From Halobaculum halobium (lineage in GTDB: Archaea; Halobacteriota; Halobacteria; Halobacteriales; Haloferacaceae), in assembly GCF_030127145.1 (NCBI RefSeq), contig NZ_CP126158.1, positions 2,604,001-2,668,000 of the forward strand: 64,000 nt of DNA, read 5' to 3'. Under the pieces are notes generated by a model. That model saw only the letters and a list, made by a program, of their open reading frames with translations. It did not search any database and was not told the origin of the DNA. The position numbers were made by a program, and so were the translations under genes. Positions 58,165 through 64,000 of this stretch are shown here, one piece after another; position 1 is the stretch's first letter; every line of letters begins with the position of its first letter.

Positions 58165-58630
58165 TCGCTCTCCTCTGTGGCGTCGTCAGCTCCCTCGCCG
58201 CGGGGTTCCTCGTCGGCCGGCCGCGGGAGGCTCACCACGGGGCGGTCGGCGTCGGTGACCAGCCGGAGCGCCACGCTGCCGGTGAGCATTCGGATGAACC
58301 GGCCCCCGTCGCGGGGCGTGAACACGACCGCCGTCGCGTCGACATCGTCGGCGACCGCGAGGATCCCCTCGACCACGTCGGTGGCGTAGACGATCTCGCG
58401 GTCGGCCGTCACGTCCGGCAGCGCGGCGTCGAAGGTGTCGAACGCCTCGTCGGCGGCCGCCTCGCGCTGTTCGACGCCCGCCTTGTCGACGGCGCCGCCG
58501 GCCTTCTCGACGACGTACACGAGGGTCACGTCGCCCACCTCGGCGTCGTGGGCGGCGATGGCGGCGGCCGTGGCGGCCGCGTCCCCTCGGAGGCCACCGG
58601 GACGACGACCCGCGAGAGCAGGTCGCTCAC
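58161..58630 (-). pseudogene. Stand-alone Usp protein, one-base frameshift near its N-terminus
   Basis: From the GTG at 58630 the frame reads MSDLLSRVVVPVASEG, then loses sense. One extra C in the CCCC run at 58583-58586 restores DAAATAAAIAAHDAEVGDVT and the rest of a Usp domain (VVEGILAVADDVDATAVVFT, then GSVALRLVTDADRPVVSLP). The interval is 470 bp, one short of 157 codons. The restored start matches the Usp family (VVVPVASEGDAAATA). Its stop overlaps the ATG of the APC-Usp gene by four bases, so it is part of that operon. Confidence 0.72.
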
Positions 58631-58798
58631 CGGCGGTCACCTCCCTCGGTATCGCGCTCGGCTGGTGTGCGGTCGCACCGACTGGGGGGCCGATGCGTCT
58701 CGTCGCCGGCCGCGTCGCTGGTGTGTCTGTCAGTCATATCACGTCGGTGGGCCCCGACCGGAGTAAACGCTTCCCCTCGCTGCCGTGAGTGAGTCCGT

Positions 58799-58993
58799 CT
58801 AGCGGACGTCCTCAAGCGACACGGCCGCGTCGGTGCCGACGGTGATCCACGCCGTCTCCAGCGTCTCGGGGTCGTAGACGGTCACCGAGCTCGGGTCGGA
58901 CCCGTCGTCGAAGAGGTACCGGAGGCCGAACTCGGGGAACTCCTCGAGCGAGGCAGCCTCGCGGAGTTGGGGACGATCGTCGCTCGCGTGCAT
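58799..58993 (-). CDS. Small haloarchaeal protein, DUF7511-like, second copy
   Basis: The 64-residue protein starts at ATG 58993 with MHASDDRPQLREAASLEEFP and ends with WITVGTDAAVSLEDVR. The C-terminal block matches the paralogue at 13365-13577 (SVNTDCLVSLEDAR), with the Trp and the SLED motif conserved. Minus-strand GTCATATACTC around 59015-59022 is centred about 26 nt upstream, consistent with a leaderless transcript. The function is unknown. Confidence 0.75.
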   Translation of the reverse strand: MHASDDRPQLREAASLEEFPEFGLRYLFDDGSDPSSVTVYDPETLETAWITVGTDAAVSLEDVR

Positions 58994-59012
58994 GCGAGTG
59001 GATACCACATTC

Positions 59013-59023
59013 GAGTATATGAC
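59013..59023 (-). promoter_or_regulatory. TATA box of the second DUF7511 gene
   Basis: Minus-strand CATATACTC is centred about 26 nt upstream of the ATG at 58993, the leaderless spacing seen for several genes in this window. Confidence 0.45.
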
Positions 59024-59231
59024 GCTGTGGCTCTGATTATCGAAGACGAGAGTGATCTGCGGTGTGGGCGTGTCGTCGCGAGACGGCGAGAATCTACTGG
59101 CTTCGTCGATCGCGAGTGACCCACGACACAGCGCACTCAATCCGTCTCGTACGCTACACACCGACCTCAACCGCTGTCAACGCAGGTACTGAGCTCCGCT
59201 GATTCTGCGGCGGTTCTGCCGGTCGCGGCGA

Positions 59232-59984
59232 TCAGGACCCACCTGTGCTCTGTTCCACTACTGCAGGCGACGACTCCCCGGTCAATCGCTTCTCCGCCTC
59301 GTCCCGATCCGCCGGGTACCCGACGTCGATCCGCCATCCGTCGATCCCGATCGCATCGATCGTCCGCCCGCTCTGGATCAGTAGGTCGATCGCCTCCGAG
59401 ATCTCGTACTCCCCACGATTCGACGGCTGCACGAGGTGACACGCGTGGAAGATGGCCGGCGTGAACGTGTAGAACCCGGTCATCACCAGGTTGGACGGCG
59501 GGTCCTCGGGCTTTTCGACCACGTCGGTGATCTCGCCGAACTGGTTGGTGTCACAGACGCCGTAGCGACTCGCCTCCTCCCAGTCGACCGCTTCGACGAG
59601 GAACGCGGCGTCGGCTCGTTCCTCGCGCTGTCGACGCACGACGTCCTCGAGGTTCGCGTCGAAGACGTTGTCGCCGAGCATGAGCATGAAGTCGTCGTCG
59701 ATGGACTCCTCGACGGTGAGCAGGGCGTGAGCCAGCCCCTGCTGCTCGCGTTGGTGCGAGTAGGTGATGGGAATCCCGTCGAACTCGTCCTCGTAGTAGT
59801 CGATGATGTCCTGTTTTCGATAGCCGACCACCACCACCAGCTCCTCGGCACCCAGCTCCGCCAGCTGTTCGAAACAGTGTGTCAAGATTGGTTTCCCGTC
59901 TATCTCGACCATCCCCTTCGGCTTGTCCTCGGTGAGCGGCCGAAGTCGCGTCCCCTCGCCGGCGGCCAGAACGACGGCTTTCAT
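59232..59984 (-). CDS. aglF: UTP-glucose-1-phosphate uridylyltransferase type nucleotidyltransferase (AglF-like)
   Basis: This 250-residue nucleotidyltransferase makes a sugar nucleotide. The signature is [20 protein letters not shown] and [40 protein letters not shown] holds the metal-binding Asp, and [20 protein letters not shown] the following motif. Haloarchaeal AglF makes UDP-glucose for N-glycosylation. The divergent neighbour is an AglM-like UDP-glucose dehydrogenase, which supports this role. It starts at ATG 59984. A TATA-like TCATAACAAT (minus strand, 60011-60020) lies upstream. Confidence 0.87.
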   Translation of the reverse strand: MKAVVLAAGEGTRLRPLTEDKPKGMVEIDGKPILTHCFEQLAELGAEELVVVVGYRKQDIIDYYEDEFDGIPITYSHQREQQGLAHALLTVEESIDDDFMLMLGDNVFDANLEDVVRRQREERADAAFLVEAVDWEEASRYGVCDTNQFGEITDVVEKPEDPPSNLVMTGFYTFTPAIFHACHLVQPSNRGEYEISEAIDLLIQSGRTIDAIGIDGWRIDVGYPADRDEAEKRLTGESSPAVVEQSTGGS

Positions 59985-60121
59985 ACCTACCGCGGAGGGC
60001 AACGACACGGATTGTTATGAGTCTCCAAACCGCCTGTCCATCGCGGTACCGGGAGCGATTCCACGCGGCGGCCGCAGGTGTGAACCAAACGCTGATTACT
60101 CGCCCACCGAACCGACACCTA

Positions 60122-61426
60122 ATGCGTATGAGTATTATCGGGAGCGGGTACGTGGGCACCACGATCGCCGCCTGCTTCGCGGACCTCGGTCACGAGGTCG
60201 TCAACGTCGATATCGATGAGGCGGTCGTCGCCGCGATCAACGACGCCGACGCACCCATCCACGAAGACGGCCTCTCGGACCTCATCGAGGCTCACGCCGG
60301 TCCGGCCGGTACCGGCCGCCTCCGAGCAACGACTGACTACGACGCCGTCCGAGACACCGAGGTTACCTTCCTGTGTCTCCCCACGCCCCAGAACGACGAC
60401 GGGAGCATCGACCGATCCATCATGGAGGCAGGCGCGGAACGACTCGGTGCAACACTCGCACAGAAGACAGACTGGCACTCCGTCGTGGTCAAGAGCACCG
60501 TCGTTCCCGGAACGACCGAGGATCTACTCACGCCTCGCTTGGAATCGGAGTCCGGCAAAACCGCGGGCGAGGACTTCGGCGTGGGGATGAACCCGGAGTT
60601 CCTCCGCGAGGGAACCGCGGTCCGCGATTTCTTGGATCCGGATAAGATCGTCCTCGGCGCCGACGACGACCGCGCACACGCCGACATGCGCGAGGTGTTC
60701 CAGCCGCTGATCGACCGAAGCGACACGCCCGTCGTCGAGACGGACACGCGAACGGCGGAGATGATCAAGTACGCGAACAACGGCTTCCTCGCGGCGAAGA
60801 TCTCGCTGATCAACGACATCGGGAACATCTGCAAGGAGTTCGATATCGACGCCTACGAGGTCGCCGACGCGATCGCCCTCGACGACCGAATCGGCGAGCA
60901 GTTCCTTCGAAGCGGACTCGGCTGGGGGGGCAGTTGCTTCCCCAAGGACACGAACGCGATCGTCGCCGCCGCTCGCGACGCCGGGTACGAGCCCGAGATG
61001 CTCGCGAGCGCCATCCGCACGAACGACCGCCAGCCCGAACGACTCCTCTCGCTGCTCGATGCACACCTCGACGTCGACGGCGCTCGCGTCGCCGTGCTCG
61101 GGCTCGCGTTCAAACCCGGAACGGACGACGTCCGGAACTCCCGAGCGATCGAGGTGATCCGCGGACTGCGCGAGCGCGGCGCGACCGTCGCCGCCTACGA
61201 CCCCGTCGCGACCGAGAACATGCGCGAGTACTTCCCCGATCTCGACTACGCGGAATCCGCGCAGGCCGCACTCAGCGACGCGCACGCCGCCGTCGTCGCG
61301 ACCGACTGGGACGAGTTCGCGGCGCTCGACGGCGAGTTCGACGCGATGGCGAGCCCGATCGTCGTCGACGGACGCCGGGTGATCGAACGGCGCGACGGGA
61401 TCACCTACGAGGGGCTCACCTGGTAG
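60122..61426 (+). CDS. aglM: UDP-glucose 6-dehydrogenase (AglM-like)
   Basis: The 434-residue enzyme oxidises UDP-glucose to UDP-glucuronate, a donor for haloarchaeal N-glycans. It has the NAD-binding motif [20 protein letters not shown], the substrate helix [20 protein letters not shown], and the catalytic Cys272 in [15 protein letters not shown]. The C-terminal domain carries [20 protein letters not shown]. It starts at ATG 60122 (an ATG at 60128 is next). It is divergent from the AglF-like gene with a 137-bp gap, so the pair shares a promoter region and makes consecutive sugar nucleotides. Confidence 0.92.
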   Translation: MRMSIIGSGYVGTTIAACFADLGHEVVNVDIDEAVVAAINDADAPIHEDGLSDLIEAHAGPAGTGRLRATTDYDAVRDTEVTFLCLPTPQNDDGSIDRSIMEAGAERLGATLAQKTDWHSVVVKSTVVPGTTEDLLTPRLESESGKTAGEDFGVGMNPEFLREGTAVRDFLDPDKIVLGADDDRAHADMREVFQPLIDRSDTPVVETDTRTAEMIKYANNGFLAAKISLINDIGNICKEFDIDAYEVADAIALDDRIGEQFLRSGLGWGGSCFPKDTNAIVAAARDAGYEPEMLASAIRTNDRQPERLLSLLDAHLDVDGARVAVLGLAFKPGTDDVRNSRAIEVIRGLRERGATVAAYDPVATENMREYFPDLDYAESAQAALSDAHAAVVATDWDEFAALDGEFDAMASPIVVDGRRVIERRDGITYEGLTW

Positions 61427-61433
61427 CGGTACG

Positions 61434-61743
61434 CTACTTCGAGAACTGTTCGACGAACTCCCTCTCGGCTCGCCTGAAGCCGGTGTCGTCTGGTCCGAAT
61501 TCTCGGAGCACGCGCGTTCGTCGCGACGGACTGGATGCGAGACAGGTGGGGCGCCCGAATCGAGAAAGCGATCGGGGGACACTGCTGGGGGGGATCGTCT
61601 GGGTCCGCTCGCGTCGGAGTCGTGTGTGACCGCGACCGCCCTGGGGCCGAGTCACGGCTCCGAACGTCCGCGTAGCGACTCCATCGAGTCGGTGACGATC
61701 GAGAAATCGAGCCGGTCGCCGGAGAGGTATCCGCGGTGTCCTG
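61434..61743 (-). other. Gene-poor interval with possible coding remnants
   Basis: The 317 bases between aglM and secY have no full gene. Two minus-strand fragments look like protein C-termini. One ends at 61434 with FGPDDTGFRRAEREFVEQFS then K and a stop. The other, about 61652-61743, reads GHRGYLSGDRLDFSIVTDSM then ESLRGRSEP and a stop, and begins just beyond the secY stop. Neither has a start. They may be remnants of glycosylation or other genes lost here, or chance open frames. Confidence 0.25.
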
Positions 61744-63204
61744 TCAGTCGCCGAACATCTGGCGCATCATGGGGTGCATTTCCATGAGCTGCTCTTCGGC
61801 GATCTCCTCGTACAGCTTATAGGTGATCGAAACCGTCAGCAGTAGCCCCGTGCCGGAGACGCCGCCGAGCGTGCCCAGCATGTTCGCCAGGACCGCCAGG
61901 AGGCCGACGAGCGCGCCGCCGATGACGGTCACCTGCGGGATGTACCGCTCCATCACTTTCTCGATGACCTGCGGGTTCTTCCGGAAGCCGGGGATCTGCA
62001 TCCCGGAGTTCTGGATCTGCTTGGCGGTCGACTCCGGCCCCATGCCGGTCGTCTCCACCCAGAACACCGCGAAGATGGCGCCGCCGATGATCATGAACGT
62101 GAGGTCGACGAGCACCCGGATGATGATCTGCCACGGTTCGGCGCTCACGGTGAACGCCCCGGAGAACCACATCCAGTCGGCCCGCTGCTGGATCGGTGCG
62201 AGGTAGTAGAACAGCCCGCTCACGGGCTGGCCCTGCGAGTAGACGCCGACGATCGCCGGGAGGGTCACGTAGTTGTTGAGGATCTGCCCGAGGAACTGGA
62301 TGTTCGCCTGCAGCGCGCGAACGAGGATCATCGGGAGGACGGACGCGTAGATGAGCTTCACGGGGAAGCGGCCGCGGGCGCCCTTCACCCGGGCGTGGCT
62401 CAGCGGTATCTCGACGCGAACGGACTCGGTGTACACGACGACCGCGAAGATGAGCACCGTCGTGAACAGCGCGAGGATGTTCCCCGGGTCGAACAGCAGC
62501 GACTGGACGAACGGGTCAAGCTCGATGCTCCCGGTGATGATGCCGTACCACGCGGGGAAGAAGCCGGTCACTTGCGTGCCCAGCGCGGGCACGGCGAACA
62601 GCCCGGCGACGAGTTGCTGGCTCACGCCCGCAATAATGAACAGGCCAATCCCGGAGCCGACGCCCCACTTGGAGATGACCTCGTCCATGAACAGGATGAG
62701 GACGCCGCCAACGAACATCTGCGCGAACAGCAGCGTTCGCATCCCGCCGGCCCCGATGCCCAGCGAGGTCGCGAGCTGGCCGTCAACCGGCAGGTAGTTG
62801 CCGGCGAACACCATCGGCAGCCCCGTCAGACAGATCATCACGACGACGAGCAGCTTCTGAAGCCCCTGGTACAGCACCTGGTCGCGGGGGTCGTCCGTGT
62901 CGAGGCCGAGCAGGTCGGCGCCGCCGAGCAACTGGAGGACGATTGACGCCGTGACGATCGGCCCGATACCGAGCTGTAGGATCGACCCCTGCGAGCCCGC
63001 GAGGATCGACCGGAATCGGCCGTAGAAGTCGCCTTCGGCCCCGCCCGTCGCGAGCCCGAACATCGTGATGTTCGTGAGGAAGAAGTACATCACGAGGATA
63101 CCGGCCGTCCAGGCGAGCTTCCGCTTGAAGGGGACGTGCCCCTCCGGACGCTCGACCGTCGGCATCCGCGTGAGTACGGGTTCCGCGGTCTCTTTCCAAC
63201 CCAT
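61744..63204 (-). CDS. secY: Preprotein translocase subunit SecY
   Basis: SecY is the channel subunit of the archaeal Sec61/SecYEG translocon in the cell membrane. The 486-residue protein has the ten-helix pattern. ILQLGIGPIVTASIVLQLLG contributes the plug/pore-ring region in TM2, and VLILFMDEVISKWGVGSGIG is TM4-5. The late segment GMQIPGFRKNPQVIEKVMER is conserved in archaeal SecY. It starts at ATG 63204 (MGWKETAEPVLTRMP). It follows uL15 in the conserved spc-operon order uL30-uL15-secY, read on the minus strand. Confidence 0.97.
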   Translation of the reverse strand: MGWKETAEPVLTRMPTVERPEGHVPFKRKLAWTAGILVMYFFLTNITMFGLATGGAEGDFYGRFRSILAGSQGSILQLGIGPIVTASIVLQLLGGADLLGLDTDDPRDQVLYQGLQKLLVVVMICLTGLPMVFAGNYLPVDGQLATSLGIGAGGMRTLLFAQMFVGGVLILFMDEVISKWGVGSGIGLFIIAGVSQQLVAGLFAVPALGTQVTGFFPAWYGIITGSIELDPFVQSLLFDPGNILALFTTVLIFAVVVYTESVRVEIPLSHARVKGARGRFPVKLIYASVLPMILVRALQANIQFLGQILNNYVTLPAIVGVYSQGQPVSGLFYYLAPIQQRADWMWFSGAFTVSAEPWQIIIRVLVDLTFMIIGGAIFAVFWVETTGMGPESTAKQIQNSGMQIPGFRKNPQVIEKVMERYIPQVTVIGGALVGLLAVLANMLGTLGGVSGTGLLLTVSITYKLYEEIAEEQLMEMHPMMRQMFGD

Positions 63205-63447
63205 ATATCGTGCACCTGGTTGGCCGGCACACCTTAACGCTTCGATTGGGTCCGCGGGCGCAACGCCCGGCGAGACGCCGACGGCGGCCGCTCCCGGCTG
63301 ATCCGCCAACCCGTCGTTGGCGGGTGCGACGACCGTCGGCGACGCACTCACACAGTCGCGTCCGGAGCAGCCGTTGGCCGTGCTCCGTGCATCGTGACGC
63401 GACCGCAAAGAAGTGAAACCGCGAACTGCGGCGTCAGCCGTCGGCGA

Positions 63448-63954
63448 CTACTCGTCGTCGCTGTCTTCGTCGGACTGCTCCTCGGACGCCTCGGCGTCGG
63501 CTTGCGCCTGCTCGGCGCGCTCGGTCAGCTCCGCGGAGCCGCCCGCCTCCTCGATGAGGCTGCGGGCATCGGCGGTGAACGCGTCGGCGACGACGTGCAG
63601 TTCCCCGCGGACCTGCCCGCCGCCAAGCACCTTCACCACGTCGACCTCGTGGCCGTCCTCGGCCACGTCGCGAGCGTCGAGGGCGTAGCCGTCGCCCTCC
63701 TCCTCGGCGAGACCGTCGGCCGCCAGCAGAGCGGCGTCCTCGTCGAGCTTCTGGACGGAGACCTCGACGACCTCGTCTTGCACGCCCTGCGGGCGCTTGA
63801 AGCCGTACTTGCCCAGCGGACCGTACTGCTGTCGCTCGTGTTTCTTGCGTCCCGCGTTGCCGCGGCCGCCCCGGTGACCGGCGCCACGCCGGTTCTTGTG
63901 GGAGCCGCCGCCGTGCGTCCGCGAGCCGCGCTGTCGTCGTTTCTTGCTCGTCAT
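63448..63954 (-). CDS. rpl15: 50S ribosomal protein uL15
   Basis: uL15 is a large-subunit protein that binds 23S rRNA near the peptidyl-transferase region. The 168-residue protein has the archaeal Gly/Arg/Lys-rich start (TSKKRRQRGSRTHGGGSHKN, then RRGAGHRGGRGNAGRKKHER). The globular end includes VVKVLGGGQVRGELHVVADA, followed by an acidic tail of Asp, Glu and Ala. It starts at ATG 63954. The stop of uL30 overlaps this ATG by one base, so the two are coupled. Confidence 0.97.
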   Translation of the reverse strand: MTSKKRRQRGSRTHGGGSHKNRRGAGHRGGRGNAGRKKHERQQYGPLGKYGFKRPQGVQDEVVEVSVQKLDEDAALLAADGLAEEEGDGYALDARDVAEDGHEVDVVKVLGGGQVRGELHVVADAFTADARSLIEEAGGSAELTERAEQAQADAEASEEQSDEDSDDE

Positions 63955-64000
63955 TATCGCATCGCCTCCAGGAGCGTGTCGATGTCGTCGTGACGACCGA
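63954..64000 (-). CDS. rpl30: 50S ribosomal protein uL30, C-terminal end
   Basis: The visible frame reads GRHDDIDTLLEAMR and stops with TAA at 63954-63956, overlapping the uL15 start. Position just before uL15 and this ending match archaeal uL30. The gene continues past the window edge, so its start is not seen. Confidence 0.8.
   Translation of the reverse strand, partial: GRHDDIDTLLEAMR

Noticed and set aside
63205-63408. N-terminal extension of secY by 68 residues
   Set aside because: The extension is low-complexity and unlike SecY, which begins MGWKETAEP at the ATG 63204.
1-64000. tRNA, rRNA, CRISPR arrays, insertion sequences or phage genes
   Set aside because: I looked for tRNA T-loop-like motifs, repeats with spacers, transposase signatures and terminal inverted repeats and found none that hold up.

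Overview
This window comes from a haloarchaeon (class Halobacteria). The evidence is the very high GC content, proteins rich in Asp, Glu, Ala and Val, an archaeal TFB, a PAN proteasome ATPase, HerA/NurA, GatD, archaeal-type SecY with uL15 and uL30, a PGF-CTERM surface protein, and a complete C50 carotenoid (bacterioruberin) branch. Many start codons lie about 27 nt downstream of an AT-rich TATA-like box, the haloarchaeal pattern for leaderless transcripts. The genus cannot be fixed from the sequence; a Haloferacales member such as Halorubrum is my guess. I see no rRNA, tRNA, CRISPR array, insertion sequence or prophage. It reads as core chromosome with short accessory patches.

Layout. 1-3.7 kb: end of a probable shikimate gene, a zinc-ribbon membrane protein, aroD, a TFB and a BtuF-like protein. 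3.7-11.2 kb: a small winged-helix regulator divergent from PAN, then DUF2240, a HAD hydrolase and the NurA/HerA end-resection pair. 11.2-18.4 kb: a secreted protein, TRAM protein, cysteine-cluster protein, MBL hydrolase plus radical SAM pair, DUF429 and Hsp20. 18.4-26.7 kb: FAD oxidase plus creatininase-type amidase, two tiny membrane paralogues, Nudix, a glycosyltransferase, a DUF3311/SSF symporter pair and a CARF-like regulator. 26.7-38 kb: an ABC permease, an enolase-superfamily protein, two head-to-head DUF1405 membrane proteins, an ArsR regulator, gatD plus GNAT, twin mini membrane proteins, adk and a YidC-like insertase. 38-43 kb: crtD-lyeJ-cruF facing crtB and a 45-residue zinc finger. 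43-52 kb: a membrane-anchored molybdo-enzyme, ZIP transporter, PGF-CTERM protein, stress proteins, a TIGR00300 enzyme and hydrolases. 52-59 kb: a winged-helix/zinc-ribbon regulator, prolyl oligopeptidase, and an APC permease fused to Usp domains. 59-64 kb: the aglF/aglM-type pair for UDP-glucuronate, then secY-uL15-uL30.

The most unusual feature is a repeated defect. Five genes (DUF2240, NurA, an 80-residue unknown protein, DUF429 and a Usp protein) are each broken by exactly one missing base in or near a short G/C run. In all five, restoring one G/C makes the length a multiple of three and rejoins coherent protein sequence. Homopolymer under-calling in the assembly is the simplest explanation, though slippage during expression would look the same on paper. 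Other points worth a second look are dyad-symmetric candidate operators at 3999-4022, 23937-23996 and 50935-50949, hairpins upstream of the radical SAM gene, and possible gene remnants at 61434-61743.
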